A stretch of DNA of 64,000 nt from Ruegeria marisrubri (GCF_001507595.1 NZ_LQBQ01000001.1:682001-746000), one strand, 5' to 3'. Positions 47,833 to 60,681 are shown, numbered from the stretch's first letter. Notes: generated by a model not told the origin, from the letters alone. Numbers and translations are program-made.

Positions 47833-49014
47833 ATGAAAAAGCTGCTTACAGCAACTGCAGCCACCGCTCTGATGGCCGGCGCGGCCATGGCCGAAGAGGT
47901 CAAGATCGGTGTGATTCTCGGCTTCACCGGCCCGATCGAATCGCTGACCCCGTCGATGGCGGATGGCGCCGAACTGGCGATGAAGGAAGTCAGCGACAGC
48001 GGCATGCTGCTGGACGGCGCGACCGTGACCCCGGTTCGCGCGGACTCGACCTGCGTTGACGCGGGTGCTGCAACCGCGGCCGCCGAACGTCTGGTGACCT
48101 CGGACAAGGTTGACGGCATCATGGGCGCCGACTGCTCGGGCGTGACCGGTGCGATCCTGTCGAACGTGGCCGTGCCGAACGGCATCGTGATGATTTCGCC
48201 CTCGGCCACCTCGCCGGGCCTGTCGACCGCAGAGGACAATGGCTTGTTCTTCCGCACCGCTCCGTCGGACGCACGTCAGGGTCAGGTCATGACCGACATC
48301 CTGATCGAAGAAGGCATCAAGAGCGTTGCTCTGACCTACACCAACAACGACTATGGCAAGGGTCTGGCCGACAGCTTCCAGCAGGCGTTCGAAGCTGCTG
48401 GTGGCGAAGTCACCATTTCGGCCGCACATGAAGACGGCAAGGCAGACTACTCGGCCGAAGTCGGCGCTTTGGCAGCGGCTGGCGGCGACCGTCTGGTTGT
48501 GGCCGGATATGTGGACCAGGGTGGCTCGGGCATCGTGCGTGCCGCGATCGACTCGGGCGCCTTCGACACGTTCCATTTCCCCGATGGCATGATCGGCACC
48601 AAGCTGGAAGAAAACTTCGGCTCGGAAATCGACGGCTCGACCGGCCAGCACCCGGGCACCGACAGCCCCGGCGTTGCCAAGTTCAACGAGCTGGTGGGCG
48701 ATGCCTTTGATTCGACCTCGCCCTTCACTCCGGAATCCTATGACGCCGCAGCACTGATCATGCTGGCCATGCAGGCGGCCGGTTCCAAGAACTCGGCCGA
48801 CTACAAGGAAAAGGTGATGGAAGTCGCCAACGCGCCGGGTGAAAAGATCTATCCGGGCGAACTGGGCAAGGCGCTCCAGATCCTGAAGGACGGCGGCGAT
48901 ATCGACTATGTCGGCGCCACCGCGGTCGAGCTGATCGGACCCGGTGAAAGTGCCGGCAACTACCGCCAGATCGTGGTCGAAGGCGGCAAGATCACCACTG
49001 CGAAATACCGTTGA
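47833..49014 (+). CDS. Branched-chain amino-acid type ABC transporter, substrate-binding protein
   Basis: A 393-residue periplasmic type I binding protein. A 20-residue Sec signal (MAGAAMA-EEVK) is followed by IGVILGFTGPIESLTP and MADGAELAMKEV, the two-lobe Leu/Ile/Val-binding fold. Two cysteines (STCVD, ADCSG) lie in the first lobe. Substrates of this family include branched amino acids, amides and other small compounds; sequence alone does not say which. RBS AGGGAG precedes the start. A hairpin follows, then the other four liv-type genes. Confidence 0.9.
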   Translation: MKKLLTATAATALMAGAAMAEEVKIGVILGFTGPIESLTPSMADGAELAMKEVSDSGMLLDGATVTPVRADSTCVDAGAATAAAERLVTSDKVDGIMGADCSGVTGAILSNVAVPNGIVMISPSATSPGLSTAEDNGLFFRTAPSDARQGQVMTDILIEEGIKSVALTYTNNDYGKGLADSFQQAFEAAGGEVTISAAHEDGKADYSAEVGALAAAGGDRLVVAGYVDQGGSGIVRAAIDSGAFDTFHFPDGMIGTKLEENFGSEIDGSTGQHPGTDSPGVAKFNELVGDAFDSTSPFTPESYDAAALIMLAMQAAGSKNSADYKEKVMEVANAPGEKIYPGELGKALQILKDGGDIDYVGATAVELIGPGESAGNYRQIVVEGGKITTAKYR

Positions 49015-49036
49015 TCCGGTAATTCAAGCGAATCTG

Positions 49037-49066
49037 AACGGCCCGGGCCTTGTGTCCGGGCCGTTT
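49037..49066 (+). terminator. Attenuator hairpin after the binding-protein gene
   Basis: AACGGCCCGG (49037-49046) and CCGGGCCGTT (49056-49065) form a 10-bp stem with a short TTT. Weak T-tract: part of the transcripts probably stop here, giving more binding protein than permease. Confidence 0.6.
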
Positions 49067-49148
49067 CAATGACAAAAGGCCGCACCTTTTTTAAGGAAGA
49101 GGCAACAACCAACAGGACCGCGTGACCAATCAGCGGCTAGGGGAAAAC

Positions 49149-49933
49149 ATGATCGTCGTCGAGGACGTGCATAAGCACTTCGGCGGGTTCCGCGCGGTGG
49201 ATGGTGCATCGCTGGAAATCGCCAAAGGCTCCATTACCGGGCTGATAGGCCCGAACGGAGCGGGAAAGACCACTCTTTTCAATGTCATCGCAGGTGTCCT
49301 GCCGCCAACCAGCGGCAAGGTCACCATGGATGGCGAAGACATCACCGGCCTGCCGCCGCATGAGCTGTTTCACAAGGGACTGTTGCGCACCTTCCAGATC
49401 GCGCACGAGTTCTCCTCCATGACCTGTCGCGAGAATCTGATGATGGTTCCGGGCGGCCAGTCAGGAGAATCGCTGTGGAACACATGGTTCGGCCGCAAGC
49501 GGATCGCGGACGAAGAACGCGCTTTGCGGGCCAAGGCGGACGAGGTCCTGGAGTTCCTGACCATCGAACACTTGGCCGATCACAAGGCGGGCCAGGTTTC
49601 GGGCGGTCAGAAAAAGCTGCTGGAACTGGGCCGCACCATGATGGTGGACGCCAAGATCGTCTTTCTCGACGAGGTCGGCGCCGGTGTGAACCGCACCCTG
49701 TTGATGACCATCGCCGACACGATCCTGCGCCTGAACAAAGAGCGCGGCTATACCTTCGTCGTGATCGAGCATGACATGGATTTCATCGGCAAGATCTGCG
49801 ACCCGGTGATCTGCATGGCCGAGGGCAAGGTTCTGGCCGAGGGCACCTTGGACGAGATCAAGGCCAACGAGCAAGTGATCGAGGCCTATCTGGGCACCGG
49901 CCTGAAGAACAAGGACAAGCTGGAGGCCGGGGC

Positions 49934-49937
<4 letters not shown>
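49149..49937 (+). CDS. livG: Branched-chain amino-acid type ABC transporter, ATP-binding protein (LivG type)
   Basis: A 262-residue ATPase. Walker A is GPNGAGKTTLFNVIAG (about residue 37), followed by the signature VSGGQKKLLELGRTMM and Walker B VFLDEVGAGVN. Most LivG proteins have DEPxAG at Walker B, so the Val-Gly after the catalytic Glu is uncommon. The ATG at 49149 is chosen since AGGGG is 6 bases upstream; a GTG at 49122 is another option. It overlaps the next ATPase gene (ATGA). Confidence 0.9.
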
Positions 49938-50764
<827 letters not shown>

Positions 50765-50767
50765 GAC

Positions 50768-51778
50768 ATGGACTTCCTCAACGCCCTCGTGGCGCTTTCG
50801 AATTTCGTTCTGGTTCCAGCGATCGCCTATGGCAGCCAGTTGGCCCTGGGTGCGCTGGGTGTGACACTGATCTACGGCATCCTGCGCTTTTCGAACTTTG
50901 CCCATGGCGACACCATGGCCTTTGGCGCGATGATCGCGGTGCTGGTCACCTGGTGGATGCAGAGCGTCGGCATCGGTCTGGGCCCCTTGCCCACCGCGCT
51001 GCTGGCCCTGCCCTTTGCCATTCTGGGCTGCATGATCCTGGTGCTGATCACCGACCGGCTGGTTTATCGCTTCTACCGCGAACAAAAGGCCAAGCCGGTC
51101 ATTCTGGTGATCGTGTCCATGGGCGTCATGTTCATCATGAACGGTCTTGTCCGTTTCATCATCGGACCCGACGATCAAAGGTTCGCCGATGGCGAACGCT
51201 TCCTGATCTCGGCGCGTGAGTTCAAGCAACTGACCGGGCTCAAGGAAGGTCTGGCGATCAAGACCACGCAGGGCATCACCGTTGTCGTGGCCGTCATCGC
51301 CGTGGCGCTGCTGTTCTGGTTCCTGAACAAGACCCGCACTGGCAAATCGATGCGCGCCTATTCGGACAACGAGGATCTGGCGCTGTTGTCGGGCATCAAC
51401 CCCGAGCGCGTGGTGATGTATACATGGCTGATCGTGGCCGCTCTGGCGACCACGGCCGGTGTACTCTACGGTTTGGACAAGAGCTTCAAGCCCTTCGTCT
51501 ATTTCCAGTTGCTGCTGCCGATCTTTGCATCCGCAATCGTCGGCGGCCTCGGCAACCCGCTGGGCGCGATCGCGGGCGGTTTCATCATCGCCTTCTCCGA
51601 GGTGACGATCACCTATGCCTGGAAAAAGGTGCTGACCTATCTGATGCCTGAAAGCCTCGAGCCGTCCGGCCTCGTGCAGCTTCTGTCGACAGACTACAAA
51701 TTCGCCGTCAGCTTCGTGATCCTGCTGATCGTTCTACTGTTCAAGCCCACCGGGCTCTTCAAGGGGAAAGCGGTATGA
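50768..51778 (+). CDS. livH: Branched-chain amino-acid type ABC transporter permease (LivH type)
   Basis: A 336-residue membrane permease with about eight hydrophobic helices. LGALGVTLIYGILRFSNFAHGD near residue 27, given in parts, is the LivH start of the fold, and the later GINPERVVMYTWLIVAALA is the EAA-like loop contacting the ATPases. It follows livF after 3 bases and overlaps livM (ATGA). Confidence 0.9.
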   Translation: MDFLNALVALSNFVLVPAIAYGSQLALGALGVTLIYGILRFSNFAHGDTMAFGAMIAVLVTWWMQSVGIGLGPLPTALLALPFAILGCMILVLITDRLVYRFYREQKAKPVILVIVSMGVMFIMNGLVRFIIGPDDQRFADGERFLISAREFKQLTGLKEGLAIKTTQGITVVVAVIAVALLFWFLNKTRTGKSMRAYSDNEDLALLSGINPERVVMYTWLIVAALATTAGVLYGLDKSFKPFVYFQLLLPIFASAIVGGLGNPLGAIAGGFIIAFSEVTITYAWKKVLTYLMPESLEPSGLVQLLSTDYKFAVSFVILLIVLLFKPTGLFKGKAV

Positions 51779-53079
51779 GCGAACCCGTGAAAAACACTCT
51801 TCTCTTCGTCCTTGTCGGTGCCCTGATCCTGCTGACCGGCTTCATGCAGAGCTGGAACTCGGCACTGATGATCCTGAACATGGGCCTGATCTCGGCGATC
51901 ATGGCCATTGGCGTGAACCTCCAGTGGGGTTTTGCGGGGCTGTTCAACGTCGGTGTGATGGGCTTTGTCGCGCTTGGTGGTCTGGCCGTGGTGCTGGTTT
52001 CAACGCCCCCCACCCCCGGCGCGTGGACCGCTGGCGGGTTCGGTATCCTGCTGGCGCTTCTGCTCGGTGCGGCAACGATCTTTGCCGCAGTCATGATCGC
52101 GCAGAAGATGCCCAAGGGGCGTATGCGGACCCTCACGATGATCGTGGTGCTCGTCGCCGGGTTCTTCGTCTTTCGGGCGGTCTTTGACCCCAATGTTGCT
52201 GCGGTCGAGGCAATCAGTCCGGCAACTTCCGGTCACATTGGCGGTCTGAACCTTCCGGTTCTGCTGGCCTGGCCCGCAGGCGGCCTGTTCGCCGCCGGGG
52301 CGGCTTGGCTGATCGGCAAGACGGCTCTGGGCCTGCGGTCCGACTACCTCGCCATCGCGACGCTGGGCATTGCCGAGATCATCATCGCGGTGATGAAGAA
52401 CGAGGACTGGCTGGCGCGCGGCGTGAAGAACGTGATCGGCCTGCCCCGTCCGGTGCCTTACGAGATCGACCTGCAGAACGATCCGGGCTTTATCGAGAGG
52501 GCAAGCAGCTTGGGGCTCGATCCGGTCACGGCGTCCACGCTTTACGTCAAACTCGGCTATTCGGTACTGTTCCTGATCGTCCTGCTGGTTCTGCTGTGGA
52601 TGGCCCAGATGGCGCTCAAGAGCCCCTGGGGCCGCATGATGCGCGCCATTCGGGACAACGAAGTCGCGGCCGAAGCGATGGGCAAGGACGTCACCCGCCG
52701 CCACCTGCAGATCTTCGTTCTCGGTTCGGCCGTCTGCGGTATCGCCGGCGCGATGATGACCACGCTGGACGGTCAACTGACCCCAGGCACGTATCAGCCG
52801 CTGCGCTTTACCTTCCTTGTCTGGGTGATGGTGATCGTCGGCGGCTCGGGCAACAACTTTGGCGCAGTGCTGGGCGCAATGTTGATCTGGTTCCTATGGG
52901 TACAGGTCGAACCCATCGGCCTCTGGCTGATGCAGGTTCTCACCGCGGGTCTGCCCGACGGCAGCGCGTTGAAAACTCATCTGTTGGACAGCGCCGCGCA
53001 TATGCGCCTGCTGACGATGGGTGTCGTTCTGTTGCTGGTTCTCCGGTTCAGCCCACGCGGTCTGATCCCCGAGAAGTAA
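51775..53079 (+). CDS. livM: Branched-chain amino-acid type ABC transporter permease (LivM type)
   Basis: A 434-residue permease. N-terminal helices include NLQWGFAGLFNVGVMGFVALG, and the EAA-like loop is RAIRDNEVAAEAMGKDVTRRH. It is longer than LivM in E. coli because of extra hydrophobic segments around residues 100-190. It completes the operon: binding protein, two ATPases, two permeases. A strong terminator lies 22 bases after the stop. Confidence 0.9.
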   Translation: MSEPVKNTLLFVLVGALILLTGFMQSWNSALMILNMGLISAIMAIGVNLQWGFAGLFNVGVMGFVALGGLAVVLVSTPPTPGAWTAGGFGILLALLLGAATIFAAVMIAQKMPKGRMRTLTMIVVLVAGFFVFRAVFDPNVAAVEAISPATSGHIGGLNLPVLLAWPAGGLFAAGAAWLIGKTALGLRSDYLAIATLGIAEIIIAVMKNEDWLARGVKNVIGLPRPVPYEIDLQNDPGFIERASSLGLDPVTASTLYVKLGYSVLFLIVLLVLLWMAQMALKSPWGRMMRAIRDNEVAAEAMGKDVTRRHLQIFVLGSAVCGIAGAMMTTLDGQLTPGTYQPLRFTFLVWVMVIVGGSGNNFGAVLGAMLIWFLWVQVEPIGLWLMQVLTAGLPDGSALKTHLLDSAAHMRLLTMGVVLLLVLRFSPRGLIPEK

Positions 53080-53101
53080 GGAACTGGCACTCAACCTATT
53101 G

Positions 53102-53132
53102 AAACCGCGCCTGAATTCGGGCGCGGTTTTTT
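53102..53132 (+). terminator. Terminator of the Liv-type operon
   Basis: AAACCGCGCC (53102-53111) and GGCGCGGTTT (53120-53129) form a 10-bp stem with an 8-base loop, followed by six Ts. Confidence 0.93.
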
Positions 53133-53564
53133 CTGACCTTGGCCAAATGCCACGAATGATCCAGGTGTCGGCCAGAGCACTTCCCCTCTGAGCGGTAGAG
53201 GCCATATGACCTTTGCGATGCCGGTCGAGGTCAACGGTCGCGCCTGTTTCCCGGTGTTTGCCAAACACGGCAGGCTGAGTTGCGCGACGTGGTGGAAGTC
53301 GGTTCTCCGCCCGAATTTCTTCAAACCATTCCACGGCTTGCTACGGCCTGTCTCGCTCCCTGCCGTCCAGATTCCGGGGCCGCATGTGGTGCACAATCAC
53401 GTCAAGATGGTCGGCTTGCAGCGCGCCGACCAATAAAAGCTTGTAAACAATGACCTCCTGTCGGCTAGAATGCGACAGCGCATCGTTGGCGCCACGAGGC
53501 GAGGCCTAACGCCAGCTTGTCGGAATTTTTCGTTTCAAGAAACACTATTGGTCAGGAGGGTCAA
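53133..53564. other. Intergenic stretch without a supported gene
   Basis: About 430 bases between the liv terminator and the outer-membrane protein gene. Short open frames exist on both strands (for example 53206-53436 on plus), but none shows family motifs or a convincing RBS. The region may hold the promoter of the next gene or a decayed sequence. Confidence 0.4.
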
Positions 53565-54308
53565 ATGAATTTCGGAATAAAAACAGCGTTTTGCCTCGGC
53601 CTCGCAATGGCAACCCCCGGCCTTGCCAATGCGCAGCAGAGCGACTGGTCCTATGAAGCCAGCATTTACCTGTTCACGCCGGAAACGAACACCACTATAG
53701 CTACGCCGAGCCGCACGTTGAATGCCACACTGTCGTTCAGTGACGCGCTCGAGAACCTCGACATTGCGTTTATGGGCGCTTTTGGCGCCTCGAACGGTCA
53801 ATGGAGCTTTATCGCCGATTACATGCTGACGGATATTTCATTTGGCAACCCGACACCCGGACCTGCCTTCAGCAGCCTCGACACATCCGTGAAAACGCAG
53901 ATTTTCAACGCATATGCGGCCTATCGTGTTTATGAGGCTCCGACGGTCGCCGTTGATCTTGGCGCAGGCTTGCGGTGGTACAAGACCGACACGGAAATGA
54001 CCCTCCAGCCGGGCGCCCTGCCCGGCGGCACAACTGTCGCCAAGGGCGATTGGGTGGACCCCCTCATCGCGATTCGGGCACGCTTTCAATTCAATGAAAA
54101 GTGGGCGGGCACCGCTTTCGCCGACTATGGCGGGTTTGAAAGTGGCAGTGACACTTGGCAGGTTCTGTTGACGGCAGATTACGCGCTGAACGAGAGATGG
54201 CTTTTGCGCGGCGGATATCGTTACATCGAGGTCAATCACGCCATCGACGGCGCCGATTACAGCTTCGACCAGTCCGGCCCGATTTTCGGCGCAACCTATC
54301 GCTTTTGA
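53565..54308 (+). CDS. Outer membrane beta-barrel protein
   Basis: A 247-residue protein with a 25-residue signal peptide (LANAQQ) and alternating aromatic and polar strands that end in Phe (TYRF), the mark of an outer-membrane barrel. Repeated Trp/Tyr blocks (WSYEASIYLFTP, WLLRGGYRYIEVNH) fit an OmpW- or porin-like barrel. RBS AGGAGGG is 6-12 bases before the ATG at 53565. A longer frame from 53517 is less likely. The substrate is unknown. Confidence 0.82.
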   Translation: MNFGIKTAFCLGLAMATPGLANAQQSDWSYEASIYLFTPETNTTIATPSRTLNATLSFSDALENLDIAFMGAFGASNGQWSFIADYMLTDISFGNPTPGPAFSSLDTSVKTQIFNAYAAYRVYEAPTVAVDLGAGLRWYKTDTEMTLQPGALPGGTTVAKGDWVDPLIAIRARFQFNEKWAGTAFADYGGFESGSDTWQVLLTADYALNERWLLRGGYRYIEVNHAIDGADYSFDQSGPIFGATYRF

Positions 54309-54397
54309 GGGCTCGGTAAAAACGTCCTGGTGCCGGCAAAAAATGTTCTCCTCCCTCTGGACGACGGAATCCGAGGTTGCTATATGGCGCGAACCGT

Positions 54398-54472
54398 TCC
54401 GGCGTAGCTCAGCGGTAGAGCAGTTGACTGTTAATCAATTGGTCGTAGGTTCGATCCCTACCGCCGGAGCCA
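54398..54472 (+). tRNA. tRNA-Asn (anticodon GUU)
   Basis: The acceptor TCCGGCG (54398-54404) pairs with CGCCGGA (54462-54468). The D-arm has GCTCAGCGGTAGAGC, the anticodon loop CTGTTAA has GTT, and the T-arm carries GGTTCGATCC. Discriminator G and an encoded CCA follow. Confidence 0.97.
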
Positions 54473-54474
54473 TG

Positions 54475-54510
54475 AAAAGCCCTCAAGTCTTTGGACTTGA
54501 GGGCTTTTTT
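54475..54510 (+). terminator. Terminator of tRNA-Asn
   Basis: A long stem between AAAAGCCCTCAAGTC and GACTTGAGGGCTTTTTT with a 4-base loop TTTG. Strong and right after the tRNA; the T-run ends at 54510. Confidence 0.93.
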
Positions 54511-54526
54511 GGTTGGGTGCACGGAA

Positions 54527-54997
54527 TTATCCGGCCGCGTAATGTGTGAACACTTCGGCCGAGCCATCCCGCCGCAGCAGAAAGACGTCATAAGCTTCGC
54601 GTTCGCTCTCTGGCCCCATTCCTGGAGAGCCGTAGGGCATTCCGGGCACTGACAGTCCGATTGCATCCGGGCGTTCGTCCAGCAGGCGCCTGATATCGGC
54701 GACGGGGACATGCCCCTCAATCAGATAGCCACCGATCTTACCCGTATGGCACGAGGTCATGTTTTCCGGCAGGCCGTTGGACAGCTTGAATCGGTTGAGC
54801 GCGTCCCACGAGGTGTTTTCAACCGTGACGTCAAATCCATCGGTGCGCAGAATTTCAATCCACGCCCCGCAGCACCCGCAGTTTGGATCCTTCAGAACGT
54901 GCATAGGAGGAACCGCTGCGGCCCAGGATGGTATTGCTGCAGCGGCTGCAACGGCCGTTGTTCCGATCAAAAACGCGCGGCGGCTTGCGGTCATCAT
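54527..54997 (-). CDS. DUF411 domain metal-related protein
   Basis: A 156-residue exported protein. A twin-arginine-like or Sec signal (SRRAFLIGTTAVAAAAA, residues 4-20) is followed by DPNCGCCGAWIEIL, the Cys motif of DUF411. MTSCHTGKIGGYLIEGHVPV and GLSVPGMPYGSPGM are further family blocks. Members are linked to copper handling in several bacteria, but a direct function here is inferred. The ATG at 54997 has AAAGGG upstream; a second ATG follows directly. Confidence 0.87.
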   Translation of the reverse strand: MMTASRRAFLIGTTAVAAAAAIPSWAAAVPPMHVLKDPNCGCCGAWIEILRTDGFDVTVENTSWDALNRFKLSNGLPENMTSCHTGKIGGYLIEGHVPVADIRRLLDERPDAIGLSVPGMPYGSPGMGPESEREAYDVFLLRRDGSAEVFTHYAAG

Positions 54998-55093
54998 GTC
55001 TGTTTCCCTTTGCAAAAACGGGTCGAGCCACACCGTTTACCAAAACGGGCAGCCGCGCCTTGATATTCCTCAACAACCGAACCGAACGCCAAC

Positions 55094-56713
<1,620 letters not shown>

Positions 56714-56902
56714 TCGAAATCCTCCCCAAGATGGATCGAAAGGCCTTTCCTCCCGATCGGAAATAGTCCGCCAATTGCGTCAGCCCCCGCAGTTGCGCAA
56801 GCACATGAGACGCTCTGACGGCGACCCTGCCAAGCAAAACGCGGCTTGACAACAATCCTTGCGCGACATGCCGCAACGGCAAATCCAACACGGAAATGAC
56901 GT

Positions 56903-58510
56903 TCAGCGCTGGTGACGCCGCACATACTCGATCAGAGCCGCCGTAGAACCGTCGCGGCTGGCCGGGTCTGCTTCGCCCTCCAGAACAGGGCCGAGCGAGG
57001 TCGCCAGTTCCTTGCCCAGTTGCACCCCCCATTGGTCGAACGAGTTTATGCCAAGGATCGTTCCCTCGACGAAAACCCTGTGCTCATAGAGGGCAACGAT
57101 CTGTCCCAGCGTGAAAGGCGTCAGCTTGGGATAGATCAGTGTGGTCGAAGGGCGGTTGCCGGGAAACACCCGGTGGCGTGCCTGACGTTCCAGTTCCGCG
57201 CCGGTCATTCCTTGGCCTGCCAGCATCTGTCGCGCATCCTCGACAGACCGTCCTCGCATCAACGCCTCGGATTGCGCCAGACAGTTTGCCAGCAGCAGGC
57301 GATGGTGATGAGCCAGTTCCGGCTCGTGTCCTTCGGCGGCGACCATGAATTCGCACGGAACGACGTCGGTTCCCTGGTGGATCAGCTGGAAAAAGGCGTG
57401 TTGCCCGTTGGTTCCCGGCTCTCCCCAGACGATCGGGCCGGACGGCACCGTCAGTGTTGAACCATCCATCGCCACGGATTTGCCGTTCGATTCCATTTCC
57501 AGCTGTTGCAGATAGGCCGGCAGCCGGGCGAGACGCTGATCATAGGGCAGAACGGCGCGAGTGGCATAGCCCAGAACCTGCCGGTGCCAGATGCCGACCA
57601 AGGCCAGCATGACGGGCATGTTCCGGTTCCACGGGGCAGACCGGAAATGCAGGTCCATCGCCTGCCCACCCCGCAGGAAAGCGTCAAAGGCGTGCGAGCC
57701 GATGGCGATCAAAACTGGCAACCCGATCGGCCCCCAGACCGAAAACCGACCGCCCACCCAGTTTCCGAAACCAAAAACCCGTTCGCCGGGGATGCCGAAT
57801 GCCTCGGTCCGTTCAAGCGCACAGGAAACCGCCGCGAATTGGCGGTCGGGATCGCCCCCACCTTCGATCATCCAGGCCCGGGCCGTGCGGGCGTTGGTCA
57901 TGGATTCGACAGTCGTGAAGGTTTTCGAGGCCACGATGACAAGGGTCCGTGTCGGATCCAGCGGCCGCAATGTGTCAGCAATATGAGCACCGTCCACGTT
58001 CGAGACAAAGTGCACACGTGGGCCGTCGTGATAGGGCGAAAGCGCCAGCGTCGCCATGACTGGCCCGAGATCAGACCCCCCGATTCCTATGTTGACAACA
58101 TCGGTTATGCTGCCGCCGCCCCCCTGCGCGGCGCCGCCCCTGATCTCTTCGGCAAAGACCTGCATCCTGCGCAGAGTGTCCAGAACCTCGGGCATGATGT
58201 CCTGCCCATCGACCTTGACCGGGCCGCCGTCGAGATTGCGCAGCGCGGTATGCAGCACCGCCCTGCCCTCGGTTTCGTTGATTTTGTGGCCGCTGAACAT
58301 CGCTTCGCGACGTTCGGCTACCCCTGCCTTGTCGCACAGCGCGGTCAGCGCGTTCCGAATGTCATCGTCGATGAGCGTCTTGGAGTAGTCGAAATACAAG
58401 TTGCCCGTTTCCGCCGAAAATTGCCGGGCGCGGTCGGGATCTGCAGAGAACAGGTCGAGGATGCGACGGCCGCGCGCTGCCGCGGCCAATGCCTTTAAGT
58501 CATCGAACAT
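56903..58510 (-). CDS. pgi: Glucose-6-phosphate isomerase
   Basis: Interconverts glucose 6-phosphate and fructose 6-phosphate. A 535-residue enzyme. Blocks are [47 protein letters not shown] and the C-terminal active-site segment [16 protein letters not shown]. It is the last gene of the zwf-pgl-pgi unit, 12 bases after pgl. In Roseobacters this set feeds the Entner-Doudoroff route. Confidence 0.96.
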   Translation of the reverse strand: MFDDLKALAAAARGRRILDLFSADPDRARQFSAETGNLYFDYSKTLIDDDIRNALTALCDKAGVAERREAMFSGHKINETEGRAVLHTALRNLDGGPVKVDGQDIMPEVLDTLRRMQVFAEEIRGGAAQGGGGSITDVVNIGIGGSDLGPVMATLALSPYHDGPRVHFVSNVDGAHIADTLRPLDPTRTLVIVASKTFTTVESMTNARTARAWMIEGGGDPDRQFAAVSCALERTEAFGIPGERVFGFGNWVGGRFSVWGPIGLPVLIAIGSHAFDAFLRGGQAMDLHFRSAPWNRNMPVMLALVGIWHRQVLGYATRAVLPYDQRLARLPAYLQQLEMESNGKSVAMDGSTLTVPSGPIVWGEPGTNGQHAFFQLIHQGTDVVPCEFMVAAEGHEPELAHHHRLLLANCLAQSEALMRGRSVEDARQMLAGQGMTGAELERQARHRVFPGNRPSTTLIYPKLTPFTLGQIVALYEHRVFVEGTILGINSFDQWGVQLGKELATSLGPVLEGEADPASRDGSTAALIEYVRRHQR

Positions 58511-58522
58511 GCTTTCGTGATC

Positions 58523-59194
58523 CTACTCGGCCCAATGTACGGTGATACCGCTCAGCACGGCAGCGATCGGCGCTTCTTCCGGCGGCAGTGACAATGCTCT
58601 TTCCAATGCGGCCCTCTTTCGTGAGCCATAGATCACCAGATGCTTGGACAAGGCCCCGTCCAGAACCGGCGCAGTAAAGGTAATGCGGGGCTCGGGCTGC
58701 ACTTCGGTCCGAGCCACGGCCAATATCGGAGCGTCGCTGTCCAGTGCTTCGGCAAGCCCGGGCATACCGGGATAGAGCGAGGCCGTATGCATGTCTTCGC
58801 CCATTCCCAGAACAAGTACATGCAACGGCAGCACCGGAGCGATAAGCGCCTCGACCTCGGGAAGAGCGTCCTCGGGCCTGGCCGAAGGCACATACAGGGG
58901 AACGAACTCTGCCGAGGCGGCGCGGTTCACCAACAGACGTTCCTGGATCAGACGCGCATTTGACCGCTCGTGGTCCTGCGGCACGCAACGCTCATCCGTC
59001 GGCACGACGCGCACGCGTTCCCACTCGATGTCAGCGGCGCACAAACTGTCGAAGATCGGACCAGGGGTAGTTCCTCCGGGCACCGCGAACGCAACGGTTT
59101 CTTCGTGGAGCAAAGCCGTCTCAAGATCTCCGGCGAGCTTGTTGGCCACGTCCATGGCCAGCAGATCGCGATCGGCATATTCCTGAATATTCAT
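58523..59194 (-). CDS. pgl: 6-phosphogluconolactonase
   Basis: Hydrolyses 6-phosphogluconolactone. A 223-residue protein with VAFAVPGGTTPGPIFDSL near residue 35, the RVVPTDERCVPQDHERSN substrate loop, and LVLGMGEDMHTASLYPG, where the His is catalytic. The start overlaps zwf by 4 bases (ATGA) and pgi follows after 12 bases. Confidence 0.95.
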   Translation of the reverse strand: MNIQEYADRDLLAMDVANKLAGDLETALLHEETVAFAVPGGTTPGPIFDSLCAADIEWERVRVVPTDERCVPQDHERSNARLIQERLLVNRAASAEFVPLYVPSARPEDALPEVEALIAPVLPLHVLVLGMGEDMHTASLYPGMPGLAEALDSDAPILAVARTEVQPEPRITFTAPVLDGALSKHLVIYGSRKRAALERALSLPPEEAPIAAVLSGITVHWAE

Positions 59195-60645
59195 GGCTTT
59201 ATCCCCTGCCAGCGGCGACCGTCTCGTTTCATCAGCAGCTCGGCGTCGCCCGGTCCGGTGCTACCGCAGTCATAAGGTTTGGGCACGTCGCCGCGTGACT
59301 GCCATCCGGCGATGATCGGGTCGGTCCAGGCCCATGCGGCCTCGACCTCGTCGCCGCGCATGAAAAGCGTCTGATTGCCCCGCACAACGTCCATTATAAG
59401 CCTTTCATAAGCGTCTGGCGAAACCTGATTTTCAGGCCCCAGCGCCTCGGCAAAGCTCATGTCCAGCGGCACGTCCACCAGGCGCATGCCGCCCTGCCCC
59501 GGTTCCTTGATGGTGACCTTCAGCGTGATGCCCTCGTTCGGTTGCAGCCGGATCGACAGAACATTCGCATGTCGCCCGGCATCTTCCCCGAAGATCGAGT
59601 GCGGCGCATCCTTGAACATAACGTTGATGACCGAGGACCGCGCCACCAACCGTTTCCCGGTGCGCAGATAGAACGGCGTTCCGGCCCATCTCCAGTTGCT
59701 GATATGGGCCCGGAGGGCAACGTAGCTTTCGGTCGTCGAGCGCGGGTTGCCGACAACCTCGCGATAACCGGGCAGCCCCTCGGCGGCCACGAACTGGCCG
59801 CGCACGATGTGATGCGGCAAGACCGGGTCGAGCGCCCGGATCACCTTGAGCTTTTCGTCGCGAACCGCATCGGGGTCGAACTTGGCGGGCGGCTCCATCG
59901 CGATCAGGCACAAAAGCTGCATGAGGTGATTCTGCATCATGTCGCGCATTGCGCCGGCGCGGTCGTAGTAACTCTCGCGGCCATCCACTCCGACGGTTTC
60001 CGCGACCGTTATCTGGATGTGATCGACATATTGGCTGTTCCACAAGGGCTCGAACAGCATGTTGCCAAAGCGGACAGCCATGAGGTTCTGGACTGTTTCC
60101 TTCCCAAGATAGTGGTCGATCCGATAGATCTGGTTCTCGTCGAAATGCGCGGCCAGCGTTGCGTTCAGCGATCTTGCACTGTCCAGATCATGACCGAACG
60201 GCTTTTCGACCACGATGCGGGTCTTTTCAGTCGCCATTCCAAAGGCCTCGATCCGCTCCGCCAAGGGGCCGAACAGCCGCGGTGCGACCGAAAAGTAAAA
60301 AGCACGAACCCTGTTCTGCCCCAACAGCCCAGCCAGTTCTTCCCAACCCTGCGGTCCTTCGGCCTCGACAGGCACATAGCGCAGACGGCTCAAGAAGCCT
60401 TCGACGGCCACCCGGTCCCGGGCGTGTTTGGGGGCGTGTTCCTTCAGGGCATCTGAAACCAGCGATCGGAACCCCGTGTCATCCAGGGTTCTGCGCGCTG
60501 CACCCACGATCTGGACATCACTCGGCCATTGACCGGCGCAGAACCGGCGAAACAATGCAGGCAGGATCTTGCGCCGGGCCAGATCCCCGGTTCCGCCGAA
60601 AATGACCAGGTCGAAAGGATCAACCGGTATGACACGAGAAACCAT
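59191..60645 (-). CDS. zwf: Glucose-6-phosphate 1-dehydrogenase
   Basis: Oxidises glucose 6-phosphate with NADP or NAD. A 484-residue enzyme with GGTGDLARRKILPALF at about residue 17 (nucleotide binding) and RIDHYLGKETVQNLMAVRF (substrate site His and Lys). It starts the zwf-pgl-pgi unit. An operator-like palindrome is 37-50 bases upstream. Confidence 0.96.
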   Translation of the reverse strand: MVSRVIPVDPFDLVIFGGTGDLARRKILPALFRRFCAGQWPSDVQIVGAARRTLDDTGFRSLVSDALKEHAPKHARDRVAVEGFLSRLRYVPVEAEGPQGWEELAGLLGQNRVRAFYFSVAPRLFGPLAERIEAFGMATEKTRIVVEKPFGHDLDSARSLNATLAAHFDENQIYRIDHYLGKETVQNLMAVRFGNMLFEPLWNSQYVDHIQITVAETVGVDGRESYYDRAGAMRDMMQNHLMQLLCLIAMEPPAKFDPDAVRDEKLKVIRALDPVLPHHIVRGQFVAAEGLPGYREVVGNPRSTTESYVALRAHISNWRWAGTPFYLRTGKRLVARSSVINVMFKDAPHSIFGEDAGRHANVLSIRLQPNEGITLKVTIKEPGQGGMRLVDVPLDMSFAEALGPENQVSPDAYERLIMDVVRGNQTLFMRGDEVEAAWAWTDPIIAGWQSRGDVPKPYDCGSTGPGDAELLMKRDGRRWQGIKP

Positions 60646-60681
60646 GAGTTTTTCTTAACCCCGTCGCCTCGACATGTCCAA

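Noticed and set aside
53206..53436. Possible small plus-strand gene in the gap after the liv operon
   Set aside because: No RBS, no family resemblance, and equally long frames exist on the other strand.
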